A stretch of 64,000 bases of DNA from Mallotus nudiflorus (GCA_947683625.1 CANTUR010000069.1:992001-1056000); one strand, 5' to 3'. Positions 11,140 through 22,623 are shown, counted from the first letter of the stretch. Numbers and translations are program-made. The notes: a model not told the origin generated them from the sequence alone.

Positions 11140-12330
11140 GACCTACTCATGGCCTCCAAGAAGCACAAAGATGCCCTAGTCAGAGCACTAAATGAAGCAA
11201 AGATTTCCACTGATGTCTCACCTTACGAGATGATAGCCTCTTTAATGAAAGCTCCTTCTAATGCAATCACCTTTTTAGATGAAGATTTACCCCTCAAGGA
11301 AAGGGTCTACAATTGTCCACTCTTTATATAGGCAATTGTTAGGCCTAAAAAGACCCTATGTATTATGGTAAATGATGGGTTTGCCATTAATGTGTACCCC
11401 CTAAGTTTGCTACATAAGTTTGGGATGAATGTTGAAAACCTAAAAGAATCCAATATGGTTATACGAGCCTACGATGATTTAAAGAAGCTAGTCATTAATA
11501 GTTTCAAAGTAGTAGTTACAGTGGGAGATATCAAATCAGTAATAAAATTTACCATCTTGGACATCCCTTTGACTTTGACCCTACTGCTAGGAAGACCTTA
11601 GTTCCATCCACTAGGGGGCATACCTTCCATTGTGCATCAGAAGATCAAGTTCCCTCTAAATGGAAAGGTCGTTACCATCCTTGTTGAAATAGATAACATT
11701 ATTGCCTATTTGAATGTGGTCCTACTAGGATTCTAGGTTTCTATAATCAGTGACGGTCATGTCGATCCTAAAGTTGCTACTATGGTGAAGAAGATGCAAT
11801 ATTTGTCTAGAATAGGATTAGGAGGAAGAAACACTGAAGTCATAAAATTCCCTGAACAATAGATATGGTTTAGGGTACATTCCTAAAAAGGATATTGGGG
11901 CTAAGAAGTCAACCTCTTTTATGGCTGAAAGCTTAACCCAAGTCTATCAAGGAAAAGCTGAGGAGTGGATAAGCAATGGAATTGAGAAATTAGGGTTTGA
12001 GATCTTCAATAACGCCCTTAAAGAGAAGCACTTACTAGACATGATTACCAAGACTAACATCTGTGAATTAATGAAAAACCTGGAGATAAAATATGAGAGT
12101 GAAGCTATCAATCATGCTTAAGCTGCTTCCATCCTTGAATTGAGCATTGATGACATCCTGTTTAAAGAAATTGCTGATGATTATATCTATACTTTTTCTT
12201 TGTATGAATATGATGATGTAATGAACTTTAAAGTTAATGCAATGAAATCAAATTTTTCTTACTTGTTTGATGTCTTTCCTGATGTTAGTGTGCATTGCAT
12301 TGATTAAAACATTAGTATATTTGACATTCA
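11140..12330 (+). pseudogene. T2 protease region with G-patch-like motif
   Basis: Open pieces at 11149-11331, 11365-11601 and 11921-12121. The retropepsin-type fold is recognisable from 'INVYPLSLLHKFG' (after 11380), the strand 'FTILDIPLTLTLLLGRP' and 'GGIPSIVHQKIKFPL'. The catalytic motif of the family is D-(N/T/S)-G or DGS; here it reads N-D-G (near 11376), so the Asp is displaced. 'YLSRIGLGG' near 11805-11830 corresponds to the G-patch seen more clearly in T4 (47840-47880). Decayed. Confidence 0.7.
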
Positions 12331-12399
12331 TTCCATATGCACTAAATCATTTAACATTGGCACATAATTTGAACCACGCATTCTGCATATTTCAAAAGA

Positions 12400-13260
12400 T
12401 GTTACCCTTGAAGAGAGGAGAAAAATTGAAAAAATATTAATAAAATATTCAAAGGTATTTGCTTGGACATAAGATGATATGCCTAGTATTGATAGAGACA
12501 TTGCTCAACACTTCATTCCTATGAAAGATGGGTACAAACCAATAAAACATAAACTGAGAAGACTTAGACTAGAATGGGCCCAACTAGTGAAAGAGGACAT
12601 TAAGAAATAGATCAAGGCAAAATTCATAGAGGCAGTAGACTATCTACAATGGTTAGCAATTATGGTGCCAGTACCATAGAAAGATGCAAGAGTTAGAATC
12701 TGTGTCAACTATAGAGATTTGAATAAGGTATAGCTAAAGGATGATTTCCCACTACCTTACATAGACACACTGGTTGACAGTGCCACCATATGTGCAGTGT
12801 ACTCCTTAATGGATGGATTCTCTAGGTACAATAAGATCATAATGGCCATTATCAATAAAGAAAATATAGCTTTCATAACAGAATGGGGTACTTATTGCTA
12901 CAAAGTAATGCCTTTTGGACTAAAAAATGCAAGGGCAACCTACCAGAGAATGGCAACTACAATGTTCTATAACATGATATATATAGAAGTGGAGGTATAC
13001 GTTGATGACATGATGATCAAGTCAAAAACCAAGGAAGAACACCCCTTTGATCTCAAAAAGTTCCTCAGAAGGGTTAAAAAGTACAATCTCAGGCTAAATC
13101 CAAAGAAATGCGTATTTGGGGACACTATAAGAAAGATGTTGGGATATGATGTCAGTTAGAATGGGATTAAAATGGATTTAGACAAAGAAAAAGCCATCAG
13201 AGAGATGTCAGTGCCAAAAATAGAGAAGAAAATCGAAGGGTTTTAAGGGAAACTATAGTT
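12400..13260 (+). pseudogene. T2 reverse transcriptase
   Basis: RT palm and fingers in broken frame: 'HFIPMKDGYKPIKHKLRRL', 'VRICVNYRDLNKV', 'DDFPLPYIDTLVDSA', 'YSLMDGFSRYNKI', 'WGTYCYKVMPFGLKNA', the catalytic YVDDMM (YVDD at 12998-13009, intact) and 'LRLNPKKCVFG'. A 120-codon open frame covers 12797-13159. In-frame stops at 12607, 12679, 12731 and 13157 and near 13245-13258 inactivate it. The stop in 'GKL*FISRF' is found at the same site in T3 and T4. Confidence 0.9.
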
Positions 13261-13790
13261 CATCAGTAGATTCATTGCTAAGTTGATAGTAGTGTGTGAA
13301 TTGATCTTCAAGCTACTTAGAAAATATCAACTAGTTGAATGGAATGAATAGTATCAGCTAGCATTCGACAAAATAAGAAGCTACCTAGCCAACCCACTGG
13401 TTTAAAGACCACCTAAACCAAGGATACCTCTAACCCTGTATCTAGCCAGCGAAGGGAATGCAATCGATGCAATGTTAGCCTAAGAGGGAGAAACAAAAGA
13501 AAAACACACAGTCTACTACTTGAGTAAGAAGATGTCGCCACATGAGGAGAAGTACAGCCAAGTCAAATAGATATGCTTGGCAATGGTATGGGCAATGAAG
13601 AAACTCAGACACTACTTTTAGTCCTACAAAATTTAGGCCATGTCTAAAATAGACCAAATGAAGTACATCTATGAAGCTCCCTCTCTAGTGGGGAAACTTG
13701 CCAAGTGGCTCATACTGCTAGCAGAATTTGACATGCACTATCTGATTAAGAAGGTAGTAAAAGGGAGACCAAAAGTTGAATTTCTAGCTC
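13261..13790 (+). pseudogene. T2 first (Ty3-type) RNase H and linker
   Basis: 'LTLYLASEGNAIDAMLA' then 'HTVYYLSKKMSPHEEKYSQ' and 'MVWAMKKLRHYF' mark the standard Ty3/gypsy RNase H. 'SLVGKLAKWLILLAEFD' (13683-13733) is the linker. Several TAG/TAA stops. The block from 13350 to 13781 is missing in T3 by an in-frame deletion. Confidence 0.8.
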
Positions 13791-14450
13791 TTAATCCCAT
13801 TCTAGACTCATAAGAAATCCAACTGGACTTCCTAAAAAACCTCAACCCAACCATTGAGATCCAAGGATGGCACATGTACTTTGATAGTGCAGTCAATCAA
13901 TTTGGCACAAGAGTGGGTATCATACTACAATCTCCAAAAGGTAAAGTAGTACCAATTGCTAAAAGCTCATGTTCAGAGTCATAAATAATGAAGCAGAATA
14001 TAGGGCATGCACATTCAGAATAGAAGCACTGATAGCCCTGGATGTCACAGAAGTCAAAATCTTCAGAGATTCCATGTTAGTAATCAACTATACCATGGAT
14101 GAGTAGGAAATAAAAGAGCAGCACTTAATGCCTTACTTAGACCACTTGAGGCCTTACTTAGACCACTTGAGGCTACTTACCATGTCCTTTTGAAAATGCA
14201 GATTCATTTATCTCCTTAGGAATCATAATCAAATGGCAGATGCACTTGCTTCCCTAGCATTAGTATAGGAAGGACCATCCAAATTGCCCATGAAGCCTCT
14301 GATTCTACTCAAATCAGGACAACCTTGTCATAAAAACTACAAAATGGAGAAGATAAAAATAGTTGAAAAACCCTAGTTCTATGACATCCAGAGATATCTA
14401 AAGGAATAAGACTATCTTGATCAAGCAGATGAAAGAGACAAAGTAGTCAT
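13791..14450 (+). pseudogene. T2 second RNase H (Tat-type aRNH)
   Basis: 'WHMYFDSAVNQFGTRVGIIL' at 13867-13927 begins a second RNase H with the first catalytic Asp in YFD, followed by 'EAEYRACTF'-like and 'ALDVTEVKIFRDSMLVINYTMDE' blocks in shifted frames. A second, archaeal-type RNase H behind the first is the hallmark of the Tat lineage. Broken by frameshift near 13980 and by stops. Confidence 0.8.
14129..14172 (+). repeat. 21-bp tandem duplication inside T2 aRNH
   Basis: CCTTACTTAGACCACTTGAG is present twice in direct succession; T3 has one copy. A small slippage duplication, in frame (7 codons). Confidence 0.85.
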
Positions 14451-14559
14451 TTGATGACTACCATCAAAATTCACATTGCACTATGGTATTTATATAGGAG
14501 AACCTTAGATGGTTTAAAACTTTAAAGTTTAGATGAAATTGAGGTTGTAAGAGCAGTAG

Positions 14560-15581
14560 AAGAAGTACAAGAGGGTATTTGTGGGCCACACATGAATGGA
14601 GCAATCATGGCTAAAAACCTAATCAAATAAGGGTTCTTCTGGATGATGATGTTTGAAGACTGCATCAAATTTGCAAGGAAATTACACAAGTTTTAGATCC
14701 ACGGGAATGTCAACCACCTTCCCCCAATATAATTGCACTACATCTCCTCTCCATGGCCCTTCTTAGCATGAGGACTAGACATAATTAGGGAAATCCACCT
14801 GACAGCCTTGAATAAACATAGATTCATCCTAGTGGCAATGGACTACTTTACAAAATGGGTCAAAGCATAATCATTCGCAAAGATAGGAGCCCAGTAAATG
14901 CCTAGGTTCATTAAAAGAGACCTATTCTATCTATATGGGATCCCCCATCACATCATCATTGACAACGGTGTCTAATTCCAAAGGAAAGTTAGAGAGCTAC
15001 TAAGGAATTATAAGGTGGAACATCATAAATTTTTTCCTTACTAACCACAAGCAAATGGGGCCATCGAAGTTACAAATAAGAACATCAAAAAGATCTTGTC
15101 AAAGATGACTCAAACTTACTAAGATTGGGCAAATAGATTGCCACATGCAAGAGTAACTCTTTTTTCACTAGTGTACATATCAGAAGCAGTTCTTGCAGTC
15201 AAAATAGAGATCAAGTCTCTTTGGATAGCAATTGAATATGAATTGCCAAGTGTACTGTGGGCTCAATAAAGGCATGGTAATCTTACTCTTTTAGATAGCC
15301 AAAGGCTAAAGGCTATGTACCACACACGGTTGTATCAAGCTCGAGTAGCTAAGACCTTCAATAAAAGAGCAAAACATAAGAGCGTGAAAGCAAGAGACTG
15401 GGTGCTAAAGCAAGCAAGATAGAACATTCCAGACCCTAAATGGAAATTCAGAACAAACTGGGAAGGCCTATACCTGGTCAAACATGTGCAATCAAAAGGA
15501 GCAGTCAAGCTAATGGATTATAAAGGCAGTGAAATCTCTGAATTTGTCAATACAAACCTCCTGAAGAAGTACTACATCTAA
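14560..15581 (+). pseudogene. T2 integrase
   Basis: The zinc-binding region has 'GICGPHMNGAIMAKNLI' with its CHKC-type half partly lost. The core holds the DDE triad: 'AMDYFTKW' (about 14836), 'IIDNGV' (about 14956) and 'ANGAIEVTNK' (Glu at about 15066). The C-terminus contains 'VLKQAR', a mutated GPY/F motif ('WEGLYLVKHV') and ends LLKKYYI with TAA at 15579-15581. At least ten in-frame stops, mostly TAA and TAG. The catalytic residues themselves survive, in contrast to T3. Confidence 0.88.
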
Positions 15582-15596
15582 GGCATAAAAAAAATC

Positions 15597-15655
15597 ATCC
15601 CACTGAGTTGAAAACCTAAAAACGACAGCTTAAGCAAAAATTAGGGGGAGAGATT
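15597..15655 (+). repeat. Post-pol motif of T2 (single copy)
   Basis: 'GTTGAAAACCTAAAAACGAC' followed by AGCTTAAGCAAAAATTAGGG, 16 bases after the integrase stop. Same position and core as the iterated motif in T1 and T3. Confidence 0.65.
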
Positions 15656-16189
15656 ACTTAACAAGAAAACCTAAGAATTTGTACAAATGCACCTGTGCTT
15701 TTCTTAAAAAAATTACAATGAAATGAGAATGATTACCAATTTATGCAAAATGTCTTTGAAAAGTGCAATATATTTTATCATCATGAATTGTATCAAGCAT
15801 GCTTTACATTTTCTTTCATTACATGACCATGGTTCTTAACATCTTCTCTGAGCTCTTTCCTTGAGACTAGCTACTTTCATCGAAGCCATAAAAAAAGCCT
15901 AGCTAGGTGTGAAAAGCTCCAAAAGGAGACACCCGAGGCAAAAATGGGAAGAAAAAGGAAACCCAACTAACAAAAAGCTCTAAAACAAGACACCTTAGGC
16001 AAAAAAGGGAAAAGAGGTAGACAATAGCAATGGTAAGCATCATCATCAATGATACATAGCAAGAATCATATATAGTCATCATTGTATAAGCATTATACAA
16101 CATGCAGGATGAATGCCTAGATACAACACCTAGAGTCCATAACTTTAGGAAAATGATACAATAAAGTGAACCACAAGCCAAAAGTCCTA
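15656..16189. other. T2 spacer between pol and antisense gene
   Basis: No gene. It carries two imperfect copies of a block 'AAAGCTCCAAAAGGAGACAC ... AGGCAAAAA' (about 15920 and 15970). The matching T3 region is 24840-25260. The ORFs in both are chance frames. Confidence 0.5.
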
Positions 16190-17711
16190 CACCTAGCTCT
16201 TAAAACAACTACATTGGCCGTGGTTGCCATTAGAAGCAAGCACTAATCCTACTCGAGCATCTCCCTTGTCTAATTTTGACTCATCATCGCTTATCGTAAA
16301 GGATGCTAGCCGTGACTCCAGCTCATTGATGCGGTCATGATAAGCTGCACACTCTCATTCCTATTCAAGACTAGCTAGACGGTGCTTAACATGCATTACA
16401 TATTGCATATCACACACTTATGCATAAAACATGTGCATAAAATAAGCAAGCATGATAAAAAAGGCATACCCTCTCAGTGGTAGCAAACTCAAAAAAGCAC
16501 TGTTGCACACTCCTAACAATAGTATACCAATACTGACTAGAGGAGACGTGAATCTACAAAAGCAAGGAAATAAATCAATCACCACTCATTAAATAAATGA
16601 AACACATGCAAGAATAAGTATAGAACATGAACATGGGTAGCATCAGTAGGAGCAACACCCAACTAAGGAAAGTCAGGCCTAGGCAAATCAAAACTCATTA
16701 CTTTACTAAGGATATCCATTCCAAGTAAAGACAAATATGGTTGAACCATTAAGTCCTCAAGAGTAATACTATTAGAAGCCACACCACTAGCATGGGCAGT
16801 CACCTTAGTATGGAACATGCCCTCATCCTCCTCAAAATGAGATCTAGATCTTCTTTGAAATTATTGCAGATAAGTTCTCATGACTTACATTAATTACAGT
16901 TTATTACTAATAAAGTTTGCTATATGCTTGCACCAAAACAGGAATAAAGGCTTACTGGATTAGAAGAAGTGACTCTCAATGACCTGTGTGATGGCCTAAT
17001 CCTTGAACCCGAAGGACAATATGCATCCAGCTAAGAAGGTGGAGGTGGAGGAAAGGTCCTACTAGCTACAATGTTAATTAGCTAAGGGATTAATACATCA
17101 CCATAAGGCAAGGCCACACTCTTTGAGAGGCTCTCAGAGGGGAATCCCATCATAACAATAGCAAGATCATCACAACAAAGCTCATGACACAAGAACATGC
17201 CACTAGGAGGAGGGATAAGAACTCTCCTCATATACAGGCCGTCCCACCAACAATGGACTCACTTGCCTAAATACCACACTCTACCGATGAGGCTACAGAG
17301 CAACACTCATCTCTCCATCAGTTGCCATGCAGTCACTATCTTTGCCGACCAATGAGACCTCACCACCCACTAGTGAAGAAAAATCTACTCAAATGGCAAG
17401 AATGAACAAAAGATCCCTAAGAAAGAAATAACCAACACAACATGAATAAGACATACCTGATTAAGGGATAACTTCCACATATGATCTTGAGCTACCATGC
17501 AATCCTTAATCAAATAAGTAGTCTTCATGATCTAGTGAGAATAATGAGGGAAGCCATCCTCTAGGAAATGCTCAGTGGATGGATAAGAAAGAATCCCAAA
17601 CTCATATGCCCAAATCTATCAAAATTAGAGGGAAAAATAACAAACTAAAAGTAAAAGAACAGACAATAGAACTCCTACTCACGTCCAGCACAAACAAGCA
17701 TGCACAGATCC

Positions 17712-18195
17712 TTGAGCCACCTTGGCATATTGTGTTAAGGCCTGAGCACATATGAGCAAAAGCAGTAGTGCCCTAGTAATAGCTCGGTAAGTCATCTAGA
17801 TCTCTCAAGATAGACAACAATCATAGATTGCTTATACCTGAAGGGTTTAGGAAGATAACAACACTCAGTAAATAAAATAAAAAGTAATGAGCTAGCTACT
17901 CTACTGAGACAAGACAATCATCGTACAAAGTTGGCATGAAATAAACAAACTCATCCTCTAGCCACCTTAGCCTACTACTTCAAGGCTTCAGTGCATATGA
18001 GCAAAGGCAGTAGTGCCCCATCAATAGCTCAGTAAGCTAACAGATCTCTTGAGAAGACAGCAATTATAGATCACTCGTACCTAAAGGGTTTGGGAAGATA
18101 ACAACACTAAGCAAATAACACAAAAAGCAATGAGCCAGTAAGACAAGACCATTATCATATAGAGTCCACACGAAAGAAACAAACTTTATGTAATG
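17712..18195. repeat. About 245-bp tandem duplication in the T2 antisense PMD gene
   Basis: 17712-17950 and 17957-18195 align along their length ('GAGCCACCTT', 'GCATATGAGCAAA.GCAGTAG', 'GGGTTT.GGAAGATAACAAC', 'ATGAAATAAACAAACT'-like ends). The homologous T3 stretch (about 22940-23200) has one copy. The duplicated part covers one intron and the exon with the WG-x-A-x-x-AH-x-Y block. Confidence 0.75.
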
Positions 18196-18572
18196 AGCGA
18201 GATAAAGGCAGCGAGACTTCATAGGTGTGACCACCCCAAGCAAATCCATCATAAGACACCTCCTCGCCATTACAGTAGAACACTCCTCCACACTAAAAGG
18301 AATAGGCTCTCTAGAAAAGCTCAAGACCATGATAGTGGCAAAATCCAAAGGGGTAATAGTTATCTCCCTAATAGGCAGATGAAAAGTACACGTCGTGTCC
18401 ATCCACCACTCTATCAATGCGTACATGGTAATCTGACTTGACACATATGAGTCATAAGATAATGCAGCAATGACTCCATCAAAGCCCTTCTTTGCAATCA
18501 TTTGCTTCACACACATTGGGAGACCCTAATAATACATGCTAACTCTGTTGAAACTACTGAGCAGTAAAGTAA

Positions 18573-18577
18573 TATAC
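18573..18577 (+). repeat. T3 target-site duplication, left (TATAC)
   Basis: TATAC before the left end of T3, against AATAC (54114-54118) after its right end; 4 of 5 match. The T2 sequence is continuous across the two sites when T3 is removed, judged against the homologous T3 stretch 22560-22620. Confidence 0.6.
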
Positions 18578-20443
18578 TATTAGTGACCATCTCCTATGTG
18601 ATGTGTCTTCTCACTTTTCACTTTTTGGTAGTGGTATGTTTTTGTGGGAGGGGTCTTTCCGCTTCCAAGGGATATGGCAACTTTATTAAATAGGGAGAAA
18701 TAATTGGTCTTAGGGGGATGATATGCCTTTAATTTTGTGGAGTCACCACCCAAATTTTAGAAAATTGAGAAAAAAAGGGACAACATTGGGTCACTTAACG
18801 AGCATTGTCCCCAGTAGAGATTTTTAGGTTTGGGGGATTGCGTCTACTTTTTTACTATTTCTAATTATACAATATTCGATGTATAGCTACCATAACACCC
18901 TAGCTTTTCTAACGATAGTTTGTACAACATTCATACAATACATCAAATAGTGGTAGATAATAACGTTAGAAATATTATTACATCGCTTTCTTGATAAAAT
19001 ACATATAAAAAGGGAAAGATTGCAAAAAAGTAAATCTAATATGATTGATATCCAAGAGTAACACGACCATTCACACAACTTTCTTGATTTCATGAATGAT
19101 AGGATGATCATGCTTGTAGTTATTATTTATGCTATGATGATGTATGATGATAATATAAAGGATGCATGAGGTCATCACTGGACTAAGAGCATGATGACTC
19201 TATTCTAGGATATGAATTTTTTCACATTATTGATATTTATGATGTCATTTTATGATTTCAAAAATAGAGGATGCATAATGATGATATGAAATGAGCATAA
19301 TAAAGCATATATTATTCACATAACATGCAAGATTGCCAGTCTCATCACACAAGCACAATAGTATTCCTAAATGCTAGTGATAGTAAAATAAAATGCAAAG
19401 CATTTAAACAAATGCGCTAAAATAATTATGTGGTCTTTAGACTCGACTAAACTTATGTGGGTTTTGAAGCTTTAGCTTTAAGAGATTATCAAGCTTTCCT
19501 CATCGAGAGGTTTAAAATGATAGCATAATGATGCTAGATTGTATACATTTGAAGCATGCTTTTACAAAGATGAGGCTTGCTTTAGTGGAAAAGGGATCTA
19601 ACAACCTATGAGAAAGGTTATAGGAGAGCAAAAACTATTTGGAAAGGGGTTTCCAATGCCTTCGATCATACCAATTTTTGAGTGTGTGTTTTTCCACTTG
19701 CTCCCCCCTCCAAAATGGGGTATGAAGGGGTCTATTTATAGGGAAAATTGGGTAGAATAGGGTGGTGGGGGGTGTGGTCATGTGCGTATATTGGGGATTT
19801 TATACGTGGCCACGCCAAGTGCTTGTGGTTACGCACAATGTGAGCATGGTCACACCACTCACACATGTGCGTTCCACGCGCACATTGACACTTCACACAC
19901 ACTTCTTGAGTTTTATGCATGTTGTTATGAGGTTGGTTCATAAGGATTTTGGGCCTTCTAAATGCATTTATAGAGTTTATTTTTCCAAATTCAGCCTCGA
20001 TTTTAGCATGTGACACTTAGGGGTGTTTATGCGCACTTCTAAGCGATACGCCCTGATCTTTAGGTTGTGTTAGACCATTTTGGGACCACTTTTAGAGATT
20101 TTGAAGCCTTCTAGACATGTTTCCAAAGTCTATTTTATCAAAATCAATTTTTATTTTTTCACAAAACTTGGTCTCAGTTTAATAAAATTTGTACTGGCCA
20201 ATGAGCTGAGTATTCTGAGTGGAGTTTTCTTGAAATAAACCTCTCTTTATTCTGATAATTCATATTTCATAAGGTTAGAGCACATCTTAATGGATCGATG
20301 ATCAATTTTGCACACTGGTGGGGTTGGTTAGGCTTTCAAGGTTGCACACTTTAGAGGTGTTACGAACGAGCAGACTTTAGTCATTTCAGGGATTTATTCT
20401 ATTATTAGACCTTTTTAGGGACAGTCAAATTTGAGGTATGATA
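18578..20443 (-). mobile_element. T3 3' LTR (family A, minus strand)
   Basis: 1.87-kb reverse complement of the T2 LTRs. In element orientation it begins TATCATACCTCAAATTTGAC at 20443 and ends GGTCACTAATA at 18578. The TATA box TATAAATA lies at 19740-19733. ORFs inside it (for example 19732-20016) are chance frames of LTR sequence. Confidence 0.9.
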
Positions 20444-20460
20444 GTTGTCCCCTACTTCAT
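20444..20460 (-). other. T3 polypurine tract
   Basis: On the minus strand ATGAAGTAGGGGACAAC ends directly at the 3' LTR, matching the GAAGCAGGGGCAAC of T2 (56355-56368). Confidence 0.7.
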
Positions 20461-20689
20461 ATGTGTTGCATAGCCACCTGGCACTAGTGTCAATACAGGT
20501 GAAGCAAAATGAAAACATGGAAAAATATTTTAGTATGGAGAGAGGTACTTACCTGTGGGTTGTCTTTAGATGTCTTATCAAGATTTGACTATTGTTGTTG
20601 TGTTTTGTTTATTACTATTATTTTGTGACTTGGTTGTCATGCAAGGTGCTATTTGGGACATATACAAGCTTGTGATTCATGCAAAGTGC
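20461..20689. other. T3 segment between PPT and tandem array
   Basis: Unique sequence, colinear with 56110-56350 of T2 in reverse complement. No gene. Confidence 0.5.
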
Positions 20690-21400
20690 ATTGGGATTCA
20701 TGTAATTATAATCTTCTTATGTGTCACATAAATGAGGATGCTACTAAGAAAAATGCGAATATGACTACAACCTTCTTGGGCATCATATAAATGAAGATGT
20801 GATTATAACCTTCTTATATGTCATGTGAATGAACATGTGATTATAACCTTCTTAGGTGTTAGGCAAATGAACATACAATTATAACCTTCTTAGGCGTCAC
20901 GCGAATAAACAAGTGATTATAACCTTCTTAGGTGTCACACGAAATGGATATGCAATTATATCCTTCTTAGGTGTCATGCAAAATGAGGATGCTACTAAGC
21001 AATATGCAAATGCGAAGGTGTTATGTGAATGAACATGTGACTATAACCTTTTTAGGTATCACATGAATGAACATGCGACTATAACCTTTTTAGGTGTCAC
21101 GCAAATGAACATGCTATTATAACCTTCTTAGGTTTCATGTAAATGAACATATGACTATAACCTTCTTAGGTGTCACGCGAATGAACATACAATTATAACC
21201 TTTTTAGGTGTCATACAAAATGAGGATGCTACTAAGCAATAAAAATATGACTATAACCTTTTTAGGTGTCACATAAATGATTATGCGATTATAACCTTTT
21301 TAGGTGTCACACCAATGAACATGCAACTATAACCTTTTTAGGTGCCACACGAAATGAAGATGCTACTAAGCAAATAAGAATGCTCCTAAGTAGTGTGGAT
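20690..21400. repeat. T3 tandem array of about 38-bp units
   Basis: Repeated unit with the core ATAACCTTCTTAGGTGTCAC followed by GCGAATGAACATGCGATT, about 15-18 copies, interspersed with a longer variant holding GAGGATGCTACTAAGCAATA. The same unit in reverse complement forms the T2 array at 55110-56110, so the array was already present in the family A ancestor. Confidence 0.9.
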
Positions 21401-21625
21401 GCTCTTAAGCAATGTAAGGATGCTTCTAAGTAATGAAAGTGCTTTTAAGTAATGAGAAGATGCTTCTAAGTAATGTGAGAGTGCTTTTAAGTAGTGAGAG
21501 TGCTTCTAAGTAGTGAGAATACTTCTAAGCAATGAAAGTGAGTGCTTCTAAGTGGTGAAAGTGCTTCTAAGCAATATGAGAGTGCTTCTAAGCAATGAAA
21601 GTACTTCTAACCAATGTGAATGAGG
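21401..21625. repeat. T3-specific short tandem array of about 18-21 bp units
   Basis: About eleven copies of a (G)TGCTTCTAAGCAATGAAAG-like unit. It seems to have grown from the GCTACTAAGCAAT part of the neighbouring long unit. T2 has no such array. Confidence 0.85.
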
Positions 21626-22105
21626 TAGTAGTGATGATGCAGTGATGATACAGTTATTTTATATTGATGATGTTATATTGATGATTTAGAGAGAGATATC
21701 CTTACAGTGAATTTTTCTTGCTCTTCTTTTTTTTTGTAAGATTTTGAGTTTCCTTAAGGAAGTGATATGCACATAGTGTCTTTAGATAGATGGAGTCCAC
21801 ATTAGTGCACTTTTGTGTGAGTTTGGTACATGTCTTATGCTCAAATGGAAGTTTAGGACCATAGAAATGAGTGTGCAAAGTCTTGAAGTGCACGTAAAAC
21901 TATAAAAGAGTACATGGAAAAGGGAAGTACACATGATTGCACGTGGGAGGCGCTTGGTCACCCACCTGGCACAACTATTTTAGAGGTCTTAAGAGGCTTT
22001 GTTTGGACTTCATTAACTATTTTCTGACTTGTCTTGACCCTGTTTATGTTTTAGGTGTTATCTACTCTATTTTTACTTATGTACTTCCATTTTCTTCTGC
22101 ATAAA
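21626..22105. other. T3 spacer upstream of the + strand passenger gene
   Basis: Probable 5' flank of the PMD gene, colinear with 54644-55100 of T2. It holds a T-run at 21727-21737 and GCACGTGGG (E-box/G-box-like CACGTG core) near 21940. No ORF of note. Confidence 0.4.
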
Positions 22106-22290
22106 ATGGAGTTCCCCAACATTTATGAGGGTCTGGAGGATATTTTTGTTAATGTTGATGTTGAGGGTGACTTTACAGAGGCTACTGAAGCTGGGCATCT
22201 ACTATAGGGACTAGCACAACTGGTGCTCAGAGTTCTCAGCCATCCAAGCTTTCTTGGGGGGGGTCCTTCTTTGCCCTTATTTCCTGAAGC
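22106..22290 (+). pseudogene. First exon of the T3 passenger gene (MEFPN exon)
   Basis: Starts MEFPNIYEGLEDIFVNVD, acidic, followed by an Ala/Thr/Ser-rich tail. The T2 copy (54643-54470, minus) is intact for 57 codons and begins MEFPNILEGLEDIFVDVE. Here a shift after 'ATEAGH' brings a TAG. The exon lies about 340 bp before the PMD exon, on the same strand and antisense to pol of T3. No domain recognised. Confidence 0.55.
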
Positions 22291-22623
22291 TTATTCATTG
22301 GTTGCTTTCTTATTTATTTTGCTATATAAAGTTGTTGTAGCTGTAGCTCTTACTGTAACTATCTATTAAGTCATAGCATTATTATGAATGCTTATGATTG
22401 ATAGCTCTTGCTTTATTTATTTTCGTGATTATCTACTAGTGTTTGCCGCGATGCTTTTCTTTTCAGCTGATGTTATTATTTTGATCTTGTTAAATGACAT
22501 AAAAAGAGATATGCTAGAATTTAGTAGCTGTACAAGTGTTTAATAGCGTACCTATTATTTGTAGTCTTATAGATATGTTATTGTGCTGCCTGGTAATTTC
22601 AATAGAGTTAGCATGTATTAACA

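Larger units (their letters stand above)
16190..18577 (-). pseudogene. Antisense plant mobile domain (PMD) gene of T2, part 1
   Basis: Read on the minus strand, 18516-18150 gives 'KKGFDGVIAALSYDSY', 'MYALIEWWMDTTCTFHLP' and 'ITITPLDFATIM', the characteristic ALIERW...THTFHLP...EATITLEDV start of the plant mobile domain found in MAIN/MAIL-type and retrotransposon proteins. Later exons follow toward 16190, matching the + strand gene of T3 exon by exon and ending in a Ser/Asp-rich tail (about 16210-16320). Introns show GT...AG-like limits. The domain has no known enzymatic activity. Its first exon (54470-54643) is separated by the T3 insertion. Frames are broken, and one exon is tandemly duplicated. 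Confidence 0.75.

Noticed and set aside
13000..13010. T2 as a possibly active element because YVDD and the integrase DDE residues are intact.
   Set aside because: Numerous stops and frameshifts in gag, protease, RT, RNase H and integrase, a 35-kb insertion, and LTRs differing at about one base in ten exclude autonomy.
12797..13159. RT with YVDD as a sign of an endogenous pararetrovirus.
   Set aside because: LTRs, PBS, PPT, integrase with GPY/F motif and dual RNase H identify a Tat-type Ty3/gypsy element. No movement or coat protein is seen.
12400..15581. Possible reassignment of TAA/TAG to Gln in T2 pol, since TGA is rare among the in-frame stops and many stops fall where Gln is plausible.
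   Set aside because: Comparison with T3 shows that several stops replace Glu, Lys, Trp or Leu. CAA and CAG are also used normally, and frameshifts are present. Ordinary decay fits.
20690..21400. Array resembling a CRISPR.
   Set aside because: Units are contiguous variants without unique spacers, no cas genes exist, and the setting is a plant retrotransposon.
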